This document shows positions 13,601-20,578 of a stretch of DNA of 64,000 nucleotides, in pieces. The notes beneath the pieces are model-generated. The model did not search any database, was not told the DNA's origin, and saw only the letters and a program-made list of their open reading frames with translations. Position 1 is the stretch's first letter, and the number at the start of each line of letters is the position of its first letter. Position numbers and translations under genes: made by a program. This stretch comes from Tribonema minus (lineage: Eukaryota > Sar > Xanthophyceae > Tribonematales > Tribonemataceae), in NCBI GenBank assembly GCA_017506865.1, contig JAFCMP010000323.1, forward strand, positions 868,001 through 932,000. Reading direction: 5' to 3'.

Positions 13601-15007
13601 ACACACACGCACAGACGCACGCGCGGCGTGCGCAGCTGCGATTCGAGCAATGTCTACGCCTTGCCACACCTACACTTACACACGCCGGGATGCCTACTTC
13701 CTCATCAGCCCATGCCCGAGCTGCAGCCCTTTTGGTCCCGCCTAGCGCAGTGCGCACCGGCGGCGTGCGCAGGCGCAGTTCGTGCGACGTCTGCGCCGCA
13801 CCCATACCGATACCTACATACCCACACACACTCACCTAAGCCCATGTACGCCAGCAGGTACACCTCCAGGTACTTGCGCTCCTTCGCGCCCAGCAGCTGC
13901 CCGCTGTGTATCGCCGGGTGCCGCGGCAGCGTGGCGGCGCTCCGCTGCAACTGCCCCCCCCCGCCCCCGCCCACGCCGCTGCCGCCGAATCCCCACTGGC
14001 CGGCGGCGGCGGCGGCGACGGCGGCCGCGTTCGCCGCGCCGTCCCATCCCGCAGTGCCGCGCAGCTCTGCGTCATCTGGGTGCTTCGCCTTGGGGCCCCG
14101 CCTGAGTGACTGCGTGGCGCGAAAGGGGGGTTAGGGTTAGGGTTGAGGGCTGACTCAGGCGCGCGTTAAGGGCGACATATCAGCCGCGCGGCAGGTTCCG
14201 CACCAGAGAGACAACCTCGATTTTCATGGCGGGCGATGGTCGGCGTAAATCGGCGTGTGTGTGCAATGTGCCTGCATCGCTCTCAGTGGCTCTGGTCTGG
14301 TGCGAAGGGGGCCCGGGGGCGAGTGCGGTGAGCCCTGGGTGGCGGATCGCGGTGCTGCCGCCGAGCGAGCTGCGCACAGCGTGCGACGCCGGACGTGCGG
14401 CAGAAGATGCCCGGCGCTTTGCGGAGCGCAGCGGGGCGGCATACAGGGGCGCAAGCCTGACCCCGCAGCCCAGAGATCTGCTGCTGCTGCTGCTGCTGTC
14501 AGGACAAGGCACACGATATTGCGCATTGCCGCTCGGGCGGCCACGCGCCTCCGCACAATGCGCTGAGCCTCTATTTCGTCATGCTGCGCACGACGCAGTG
14601 CCAGGTACTGTCAGGCCTCTCACACCTCACTGCATGTGACTTGCAGCTTCACAGCTCTCTACCCGACCAAAAGTAGGCTGCCAGCTTCACGTAGGGAACT
14701 GCATCAGCTGCTGATTGGTGTCACGTCAAAAATATTATCGGCTATCGAGCACAGGTGTGCTAACCCCAACCTAAACTCTGGTAAGCATGCCATCCGGGTT
14801 TGAGACTCCATGGGCGAAGCATGGTTCATGTGCCAAGAAACAAAAAGTCACCTTGCCAAAGTTGCAGGGCTCCTTGCACCTCACACACAGAGAGCAAGGC
14901 TGCAGTCCAGAGCACTTCCTTTTACGCTTGATGCAGAAATCACATGTGCGCCGCAGTCCCGCTCTCGATGGCACATTCGATGCCGGCTCTCGCGTGATAG
15001 ACCGCAT
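998..15007 (-). CDS. Zn2Cys6 (fungal-type) transcription factor, multi-exon
   Basis: Likely a nuclear DNA-binding regulator. The first exon (15007-14852, ATG start) encodes a complete binuclear zinc cluster with spacing C-x2-C-x6-C-x5-C-x2-C-x6-C and the basic loop CDFCIKRKRKC. Further exons, chosen by GT-AG sites and phase: 14101-13836, 12090-11736, 10644-10503, 9055-8958, 8281-8113, 7333-7181, 6607-6413, 5151-5065, 4557-4409, 2804-998 (TGA stop). From 14101 onward every phase matches. The helical middle part resembles the middle homology region of fungal zinc-cluster factors only loosely (inference). The last exon, about 600 residues, is Ala/Ser/Gly/Gln-rich with a Gln-Trp array, typical of an activation domain. 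The link between exons one and 14101 is unresolved: phase does not match directly, and a Gln-repeat exon starting at 14495 is a candidate bridge. Confidence 0.72.
1640..1850 (-). repeat. CAG/CTG repeat coding Gln and a Gln-Trp-Gly array in the last exon
   Basis: On the minus strand this stretch encodes runs of glutamine (uninterrupted CAG codons near 1660-1686) and several repeats of the type QQWQQG. It lies inside the last exon of the Zn2Cys6 gene. The regular spacing of Trp in a Gln matrix is unlike a simple CAG slippage tract and may form a low-complexity interaction region. Length polymorphism is likely. Confidence 0.75.
3503..4267. mobile_element. TIR DNA element (about 765 bp), probably non-autonomous
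   Basis: Terminal inverted repeats of about 45 bp: 3503-3546 and 4221-4267. Both contain AAGCCCATGGGGCGACTTTT and the outer ends read TACCGTAAA and TTTACGGTA. The arms match with a few mismatches. The ends allow a TA target duplication, as in Tc1/mariner-like elements, but this is not proven. G-rich stretches next to both TIRs are also inverted copies. Internally there is a short open frame (3751-4014). It sits in an intron and splits two copies of the neighbouring exon edge, so it arrived after that duplication. Confidence 0.72.
3751..4014 (+). pseudogene. short ORF inside the TIR element, possible transposase remnant
   Basis: An ATG frame begins with a Lys/Arg/Glu-rich segment (includes GGRPCKAKQ and QRSILDVF) and then changes character at a run of C near 3907-3919. 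The neighbouring frame after the C-run reads more naturally (Asp/Ser/Glu-rich, then a hydrophobic segment), so a slippage frameshift in the C-run is likely. No transposase catalytic motif is visible. It may be a remnant of the element's protein or a chance frame. Confidence 0.3.
4558..5064. repeat. intron with G-runs and a telomere-like tract
   Basis: Intron of the Zn2Cys6 gene. It holds long G-rich runs near 4560-4605 and 4643-4665 and a CCCTAA tract at 4888-4914. No coding signal seen. Confidence 0.6.
5152..6412. repeat. intron with three acceptor-side and two donor-side exon-edge copies
   Basis: Copies of the 5' part of exon 5151-5065 with its acceptor lie at about 5286-5350, 5475-5530 and 5595-5650 (shared core GACAGGTGGCGCAGCATGTG, plus strand, in the first two; shortened in the third). 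Copies of the 3' part of exon 6607-6413 with a donor lie at about 6000-6090 and 6180-6285 (shared core CAGCAGCCGCAGGAAGATGA). CCCTAA-like sequence links the units near 5440-5470. Confidence 0.75.
6608..7180. repeat. intron with exon-edge copies
   Basis: Acceptor-side copies of exon 6607-6413 at about 6700-6770 and 6880-6925 (GCGCCGCGCGGCAG core), separated by A/T-rich ATCATCGT-type sequence. A donor-side copy of exon 7333-7181 lies at about 7015-7080 (CGCCACCTTCATGTCGAC core). Confidence 0.7.
7334..8112. repeat. intron with exon-edge copies
   Basis: Acceptor-side copies of exon 7333-7181 at about 7425-7530, 7560-7640 and 7700-7745 (GGCAGAGCAACGGTC or GGCAGAGCGACGGTC cores). A donor-side copy of exon 8281-8113 at about 7915-8010 (CGCGGCCTTCATTGCTGCGA). 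Confidence 0.7.
8282..8957. repeat. intron with acceptor-side copies of exon 8281-8113
   Basis: Copies at about 8470-8530, 8585-8640 and 8745-8825 share GCGAGGCGCGAACTGG-like sequence or its close variants and the following CAGCGCACGCGTTTTGAAGGTCAG-like intron start, seen in pieces. They preserve the CAG acceptor on the minus strand. Confidence 0.65.
9056..10502. repeat. intron with repeats, telomere-like tract and one possible extra exon
   Basis: Three units with ACAATGCAtGGTGCGT and GAGTCAG(C/A)G at about 9070-9125, 9235-9290 and 9365-9420. A CCCTAA-rich tract at 9745-9825. Donor-side copies of exon 10644-10503 at about 10265-10345 and 10385-10450. A possible additional minus-strand exon lies within about 9650-9735, but skipping it keeps the phase, so it is not included in the gene model. 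Confidence 0.6.
10645..11735. repeat. intron with acceptor-side and donor-side exon-edge copies
   Basis: Acceptor-side copies of exon 10644-10503 at about 10745-10830 and 10915-11000, with a CCCTAA array at 10877-10911 between them. Donor-side copies of exon 12090-11736 at about 11205-11270, 11370-11425 and 11550-11610, each with CGTAGTCCTCCACGAGCACG or a near match, i.e. the exon end followed by GTGAGT on the minus strand. Confidence 0.8.
10877..10911 (+). repeat. interstitial telomere-like array (CCCTAA)n
   Basis: About five perfect CCCTAA units inside an intron. Similar short arrays: 4888-4914, 5440-5466, 9785-9825, 14128-14146, 38556-38573, 60260-60290 and many degenerate ones from 61900 to 63055. 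They match the TTAGGG telomere type but lie far from a chromosome end, as genes flank them. Confidence 0.85.
12091..13835. repeat. intron with exon-edge copy, paired palindromic units and a five-unit array
   Basis: An acceptor-side copy of exon 12090-11736 at about 12178-12240. Two units with GGAGTACAC(A)(T/G)GTGTACTGTACTC-like palindromes near 12375-12430 and 12573-12625. From about 13060 to 13800 at least five tandem units of 100-150 bp share GCGCGACGGC/CAGCTACGCCTCGC, CCCACGCCGACGCA(C)ACACG and (CA)n tracts; they resemble the start of the intron after exon 14101-13836. Confidence 0.65.
14102..14851. other. first intron region of the Zn2Cys6 gene with a candidate Gln-repeat exon
   Basis: On the minus strand a TGACAG acceptor at 14496-14501 is followed by six CAG codons. 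A frame stays open in two phases down to about 14280, but no donor in a fitting phase is convincing. It is needed to join exon one (phase 0 end) to exon 14101-13836 (needs two bases). A TTAGGG tract lies at 14128-14146. Confidence 0.4.
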
Positions 15008-15559
15008 TTGAAGTAGTGAGAAAAAATTGCAGGCTTCCTGTAGCAGGCTTTCTGGATGACAAGCTGGGCGCCACCCTTTCCCTCGCGCCTCTCCAGGACC
15101 TCAACAAGCTGTTCATCTATCTACTCTACTCGGTCGGGTTTTTGTAAGACCTCTTTTGAACTCAAGAGCTAGATCCACACGTGCTACCGCTGCTGCTGCT
15201 GAATGCCTTTCGAAATCATGCCCACATCTGCCTGCAGCATGCGTGTGCATGGGCTCATCCAGGCAATAGCAGGCAAGAGCCCAACCTGTCACAACAGAGC
15301 TTTTTGTTTTTCGGCAGCACCAAGTGGCGAGTCACGGCTCTCCGCGAAGAGTTTTCGCGGAGGAATCGGTCATCAGTCGATACGTGACCGATACGTATCG
15401 AGTCCCAAAAGTGATTCCCCTCAGTCCTCCTGTCATGTCATGTCATGTCATTCCCTAAAACTGTAGCACCACCTCGCCCTTTGCCTTCTGTCCTTGCCCA
15501 CACATGAAGACACAGCGCAGCAGCAGCGCCAGCGCCGAGCACACACACGCGGCACTCTT

Positions 15560-15685
15560 CTCATGAGCGGCTCCTGCTGCCGCTGGCGCTGCCGCTGTGT
15601 GGCTGGTGGCAGGGACGCATGCTGCTGATAATGGTGGCACGCCGCTGATGAAGACGCCGCCACCCTCAGGCTGAGCAACGCTGCT
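15560..15685 (+). repeat. dispersed repeat, second copy at about 28770-28900
   Basis: The two segments share CTGCTGCCGCTGG(C/T)GCTGCCG, GCATGCTGCTGATgA-like and GGCACGCCGC followed by TGAAGACGC(C/T)GCC. They are in the same orientation and clearly related but diverged. They lie on either side of the retrotransposon and are not part of it. Confidence 0.6.
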
Positions 15686-15963
15686 TTATTCTGCACGTTT
15701 GGCAACACAAACAATGACGTGCTTCCTCCTTCAACTTTTTTTCCCTACGCTTCCCCCCCAACCTCCTCATCGCAGCCAAGGTGGTATGCCTCACTAGCCT
15801 TCAGGTGTGCCTCACTAGCCTTCACATCACACAAACACTGCATGCTGAGGATATTATGTGAAACACATTTCAGAGGTGTTTTCAAAGCACACAGAACATG
15901 CTATGGGAAGATACTAGTTGCAAGTACACAGCAACAATAAAAAGTACTTACAGCTAGATGCCA

Positions 15964-16009
15964 ATCATCTGGGCTTTTTCGCGCCCTGAGCGAGAATTAA
16001 TAAAAAGTA
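15964..16009 (+). repeat. 45-bp dispersed repeat, second copy at 33820-33865
   Basis: Both copies read CATCTGGGCTTTTTCGCGCC followed by CTGAGCGAGAAT, then T/C, AATAAAAA. A weaker relative is near 33966-34005 (TTTTTCGCGCCTGGAGC). The AATAAA within the conserved block could be a shared polyadenylation signal or the end of a retroposed element. Confidence 0.6.
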
Positions 16010-16417
16010 CACAGCAACTCATTGTCCGTACATACATAGGGTGGCAAAAAAGTCTACTTTGAAGTGTATTTCTGAGTTTAAGTGTCCCTTCTGTGGCAGA
16101 CTGTATGCTCGAAATTGAGCAGACTCACCGCATACCCCACAAATACACTCTTCGCGCAGCATACTATCATGTTGAGGTTTGCTCAAGACGTATTCCTGGT
16201 TGCCAAATACGCCCCAAATACGCCGTATTTGTATGGTCAAATACGTTTTCGTGCAACCCTGTCCGTACGCGAAGGCACGCGACCCTATAGTTTGGCCCAA
16301 AGTCGTAAGGGCACATGCGCAAGCAACTACCACCGCTTTCAGGGTTGTTGCCCACGGCTCAGCAAGCATTACGCCATTCGCACACAGCAGCAACATGCAG
16401 GTATGCACAGAAGCAAA

Positions 16418-16800
16418 TGATACAGCAAAGCAGCCTGGAGTCTATGTTCTTGAGCAATAGAGCTGCTGAGCTGCTAGTGACATCAAAGTGCAACCAACTT
16501 GCAGGGCAAACATCAGTGGGGCAAGCAAAGACACACCTGTGTAGACATGGCTGAAGAAGGAGAGTGAGCCCAATGGATATGGCTCAGCTCCAGAGGTCTT
16601 GCTGTCTCCCAGCCAGGATGGTCTCTTGTTGCTTGCCTTGTAGGTGCCTTGAGCACTTGTTCTTGAAGCAAAAAAGAGCCTTCCTCCTAGTTGCTGGCAC
16701 AGGGCTTGAAGTTGAAGTACCGGTCCAGAGAACGGTCTCCCCCTTCCAGAGCTCCTGGCATTTCATGCTACTTGTAGCATAAAACAGAGAACTTGTATCA
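16418..16800 (-). repeat. 3' LTR of the retrotransposon
   Basis: 383 bp, identical to 27255-27637 except at 16723. Ends TGATAC...GTATCA form a 6-bp inverted repeat containing the standard TG...CA. A perfect hairpin ATGCTAC-TT-GTAGCAT lies at 16765-16780. Confidence 0.97.
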
Positions 16801-16812
16801 TCCCTCTTCTTT
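16801..16812 (-). other. polypurine tract
   Basis: On the minus strand AAAGAAGAGGGA directly abuts the 3' LTR. This is the expected position and composition of the primer for plus-strand DNA synthesis. Confidence 0.9.
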
Positions 16813-17053
16813 GAAAGGGCCGCCGTCCGCGGTGCCCACTAGACTGGTGCGCGGAAGTCGACGTTTTATGATACTTGATATTCAGCAATCCGCCTGCTCT
16901 GTCGCATCATAGCCAGGTTCTTGTCTTGTCTAGGTCCAGGGTGCGTCACCGTTCACCGTTCCTTCACGCCAAGCGCGTGAGCTCAACACGGCTTCAGGGT
17001 CAACACCGATGCTTCACCGCTCCTTCGCACCACGCGTGCGAGTTCAACGCGAT

Positions 17054-18406
17054 TCAACATTTGCGCAGGCGTTTCTGGGGTCTAGTATCCCCGGTCTCGT
17101 GACTTGCAGCTGGCAAATCAATTTGTATGTCGGCCTTGAGCGGCTCCTCGGCGAGCTCGCGTGCCAGCATGAGGTTCCAAGATGAAGGTTCAGCTTGAGC
17201 GTCATCACGGTAATATTCGGCTCTGAGCTTCAAACGCTTCTCTAGAGGCTTTTGTCCTCGCGTGTTGGGGAACTCCGCATCAAAAGTGAATTCTCCACGA
17301 TCGCGCTTGACGGATACAAGCCTAAGCAAGACGCCGCGGCTCCATCCGGAAGGGAACCGGTAGCGGAGAACTTGGCCAACGTAGAGTGGTCCAAAGTCAG
17401 TTGGCAAGCATGGACTCACAGTCACTCTTACATTAGCAGGCAGGTCAGCCGTAAGGCTGGAGTCAAAGGTAGGTTCTGGCTCGTTGCGCTGACGCGCTAA
17501 CCTACGCAGTCTGTCGCGCACGCCTTCGGCCATGAGCTTAGCAGCCCGTACCTGAGAAGACGTTAAGTCCTCCCACGTGCCATCAGAGTAGCGTACACGC
17601 CAGCGGGACAGCGCGAAGTCACGTACCTGGCCCCACAAGTAGTCAGTCGAGTTCGGCACATCATTGACTTGCCGGACCACTTGCGTGCCGCAAGGGTATC
17701 GCAGCAATGCAGCATCTTTGGACAGCGTGCAATCTTCGCGAGGAAGGTGACGTTCAGCGTATGGGGGAACGTTACCTTGGTGCTTGAGCTCATACAAAGC
17801 ATGAAAAGTGTCCAGCACCCATGGTGGTATGAACACCAGTTCTACAAGCTCTTTCTCGCGCACCCACTCTGAAGTAGTGCCGTCGCGCGCCAGCCACTTG
17901 TACGACCAGCCGCCGTCCTCATCAGCTCTGCGGTCTAGTATCTGGCACAATCGCTGGTCAGGGTCCAGCTGGTGCAGTTGCGCAGAGTCCAGGAGGGCAT
18001 GTACTCCCTCAATGTCAAGTCGCACAGGTCTGGGGTGATATGGCTTCATGTTTTCAACATGCGCGGTGGTCTCGCGTATGCGCGTGCCCATGAGTTGGCA
18101 TTGAAAAGAAAGCCCTGAATCACCATACGGAGCCACTAGCTTCCAGGGGCCAGTGAAGTGCTCCTCAATGGCACTTGCGCGGCCGCGTGAAGGTGGTTTC
18201 TTGATCCACACATAGTCACCGACCTCCAAGTGCACAGTGCGTTGGATTTGGTCATTGCGAGCTTGGATGCGTTCAGCACGTTGCTGCAGCGCCTCGCCGA
18301 CCGCCTCCTCAGCAAGCTTGAGATTTTCTTGCAGACGCTTTACCTCAGCATGTAGGTCTTGCGGGCTTGTAACCTCAGAGGTCAAAGCGTCAAGAGGGAA
18401 GCGTGC
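17054..18406 (-). CDS. integrase C-terminal part with chromodomain-like and Tudor-like segments
   Basis: This frame directly continues the upstream pol frame after the TAA at 18407-18409 and ends with TGA at 17054. It starts with a helical segment, then an integrase C-terminal beta module (EVGDYVWIKKP, then the EEHFTGPWKL block), followed about 90 residues later by a chromodomain-like block (ILDRRADEDGGWSYKWL ... EWVREKEL). Further on is a segment with GTQVVRQV, WGQVRDF and RWRVRYSDGTWEDLT, which resembles Tudor-like chromatin readers. In chromoviruses such tails direct integration to marked chromatin; that role is inferred here. An ATG-less start after the stop means this part is probably not translated from this copy without readthrough. 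Confidence 0.8.
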   Translation of the reverse strand, partial: ARFPLDALTSEVTSPQDLHAEVKRLQENLKLAEEAVGEALQQRAERIQARNDQIQRTVHLEVGDYVWIKKPPSRGRASAIEEHFTGPWKLVAPYGDSGLSFQCQLMGTRIRETTAHVENMKPYHPRPVRLDIEGVHALLDSAQLHQLDPDQRLCQILDRRADEDGGWSYKWLARDGTTSEWVREKELVELVFIPPWVLDTFHALYELKHQGNVPPYAERHLPREDCTLSKDAALLRYPCGTQVVRQVNDVPNSTDYLWGQVRDFALSRWRVRYSDGTWEDLTSSQVRAAKLMAEGVRDRLRRLARQRNEPEPTFDSSLTADLPANVRVTVSPCLPTDFGPLYVGQVLRYRFPSGWSRGVLLRLVSVKRDRGEFTFDAEFPNTRGQKPLEKRLKLRAEYYRDDAQAEPSSWNLMLARELAEEPLKADIQIDLPAASHETGDTRPQKRLRKC

Positions 18407-20578
18407 TTAGCGACCATAAACACAGAAGAATGGGGTCAGACCCGTCTCCTCCCTAGGCGTGTTCCTGAGCGCAAATTGCACGGCATCAAGGTATACATGC
18501 CAGCGTGCCTGGTAGCGAGAACAGAGTCTAGCAAGCGCTCGCTTGACGCGCCCATTCATGTTCTCAACGACGCCGTTAGACTGGGGGTGATATGCGCTGG
18601 TTTCAATCTTGTGCACTTTAAAGAAGGTGCAGAGCGTGGTTATCAGCGCACTCATGAATTCTGCGGCTCTGTCAGACATCAGCTCTTCCACAAGCGCGCC
18701 GCACTCAAAGAGCACTCTTGCCAGTAGGGGTGCGGCCTCAGCTGCTGATCGTGTCTTTACGGGGAAAAGCCAACAGTAGCCTGACCTAGCTTCAGTGATG
18801 ATGAGCAAGTATCGATGCCCTTCTGAGGAAAGGACGCCGACTTCGGTGTAGTCCACATGCAAGCGTTGCCACATGTGTGTAGATGGCATCAGTGCTTGCT
18901 TGTACCTGGCAGTGGACTGCGGTTTGGTTTGTTGACAAGGGACGCATGAGCGTACGTAGTCTCGGACGTCAGCGCCTAACCCTCTCCAATACATGCGTTC
19001 CAGCACCTTGGCGTGCGTGGCAGCAGTCGAGGGGTGTTGAGCACTGCCATCATCATGGCAAAGACGGAGCACAAGTGGCTTCAAAGCGTCGGGGACCACC
19101 CACTGAGTAATTAAGGTGCCCTTCTTTGACCGACTTGCCATGAAGTGCACGAGTAAACCGTCAGGTTCAACTGTGAAAAACTCTTGGTTCTGGCTGACAA
19201 ATTTGGCAAGGCTAGGGTCAGGGGTCTGGCCTTGTGTTTCCAGATAGTGCTTCACAGATGAACAGAAATGGTCACTTTCCTGCCAACGCACAAAGTTTTT
19301 GCGTTCCAGCATAGCAGGTGAAGACTCTAGGCGTGAGTCAGACTCTCCAGTCCGAGTTGACGTATTGTCATCTGAAGTGTCTGCTTCAGCGTCTTTAGCT
19401 TCAAGGGCAAGGTCAGTGGTTTCGCTAGTCTCGGTTGGAGCAGTTGCATCTTTAAGCGGCGAGAGCATCGCAGCGCAGCTGTCCCAAATGTGCTCAGAAT
19501 ACGAGCCCAGTTTCAGATTGCGAAGCATGGAAACGAGGGGAGTGGTTTCTGGTTCTGGTTCACCTCCCTCTTCTTTGAAAAGCGCGGTGTCCACGCACGC
19601 GCTCTCGTGCATGGTATCACTGAGGTCATGTACCTCCTGAGGTGTCAATGTACCCATGCAGTTGCTCAGTTTTGTAGATATTTGTGCAAGTTTGTTAAAT
19701 TTAAAAGCCGTGGCTCCTGGGCATGCCGTATAAGCACCTATACGGCCTAGAAATGCTGGTGAGTCTTGCAGTTGTTCATCATCAAAACGTACCCCAGACG
19801 GAGGTGCAGGTCCAGCATCGGTGCAGTCGGGCCACTGCTCGTCAGCGTGCTCGTACTGCCTAGGTCCGATGATCTCCGTCATCGGAGGCATGCGTGAAGG
19901 GCAGTCTGCATTGCCATTGTCTTTGCCAGGCCTGTGTACGACCATGATGTCGTATTCCTGGAGACGCATGGCCCAATGTAGCAGCTTGCTATTATGATTG
20001 TTCAAGGTCAAGAGCCAGCGAAGCGCAGACGCGTCGGTTACGACGGTTACAGGTCTGCCCCAAATGTAACCGCGGAAGTTGTTCAAAGCTAGCACCACAG
20101 CCAGACACTCTAGTGCAGTAGCACCAAGTTTTGCGTCCTGCACTGAGTTAATCTTGCTGAAAAATGCCACAACTACCTCTCTGGCAGGTTTGCCGTCAAC
20201 TGTGTTGACACGGCGCGTGCTGGCCCAGGGGAAGTTCTTGTGCCGTTCACGTAATTTGTCTAGTGGCACGAATTGAGATAGAACACCAGCAACGGCTAGC
20301 TTGCTTGCGTCTGTATGTACTATAAAAGGTAGGTCAAAGTCTGGGTGCATGATCACAGGAGCATTTGACATGGCGTGCTTGAGTTTGGCCAGCGCCTCTT
20401 GGCGGCGTTTGGTCCACGACATGTCAGCGCCATCACGCGTACACTCGACTAGGGGAGCTGCAATATGCGCGAACCGATGTATGTAGCGCCTATAGTAATT
20501 GAAGCACCCCATGAGGACTTGCATTAGCCGTTTATCTACCTTGCCGTCCTTGCCTACGGGTGGCATCATGTCGACCAT
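18407..20578 (-). CDS. pol: RT thumb/connection, RNase H and integrase core
   Basis: Continuation of reverse transcriptase in another frame. Order: RT thumb (CFNYYRRYIHRF), RNase H with the first catalytic aspartate in FIVHTDASK (near 20305), a spacer of low similarity, then the integrase HHCC zinc module (H and H in the HDDGSAQH block, C-x2-C in SCVPC, about 18920-19065) and the integrase core. The three acidic residues are visible: D in HVDYTEV, D in MSDRAAEF and E in VVENMNG, with exactly 35 residues between the last two (D35E). The frame ends in TAA inside the conserved stretch after the integrase core. It begins 13 nt inside the end of the preceding frame, offset by -1. Confidence 0.9.
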   Translation of the reverse strand: MVDMMPPVGKDGKVDKRLMQVLMGCFNYYRRYIHRFAHIAAPLVECTRDGADMSWTKRRQEALAKLKHAMSNAPVIMHPDFDLPFIVHTDASKLAVAGVLSQFVPLDKLRERHKNFPWASTRRVNTVDGKPAREVVVAFFSKINSVQDAKLGATALECLAVVLALNNFRGYIWGRPVTVVTDASALRWLLTLNNHNSKLLHWAMRLQEYDIMVVHRPGKDNGNADCPSRMPPMTEIIGPRQYEHADEQWPDCTDAGPAPPSGVRFDDEQLQDSPAFLGRIGAYTACPGATAFKFNKLAQISTKLSNCMGTLTPQEVHDLSDTMHESACVDTALFKEEGGEPEPETTPLVSMLRNLKLGSYSEHIWDSCAAMLSPLKDATAPTETSETTDLALEAKDAEADTSDDNTSTRTGESDSRLESSPAMLERKNFVRWQESDHFCSSVKHYLETQGQTPDPSLAKFVSQNQEFFTVEPDGLLVHFMASRSKKGTLITQWVVPDALKPLVLRLCHDDGSAQHPSTAATHAKVLERMYWRGLGADVRDYVRSCVPCQQTKPQSTARYKQALMPSTHMWQRLHVDYTEVGVLSSEGHRYLLIITEARSGYCWLFPVKTRSAAEAAPLLARVLFECGALVEELMSDRAAEFMSALITTLCTFFKVHKIETSAYHPQSNGVVENMNGRVKRALARLCSRYQARWHVYLDAVQFALRNTPREETGLTPFFCVYGR

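Larger units (their letters stand above)
15008..16413. other. intergenic region between the Zn2Cys6 gene and the retrotransposon
   Basis: Should contain the promoter of the minus-strand Zn2Cys6 gene near 15008-15200; no TATA box or other clear motif was recognised. It contains a dispersed repeat at about 15560-15685, and a 45-bp dispersed repeat at 15964-16009. Open frames at 16019-16408 on both strands lack any recognisable feature. Confidence 0.5.
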
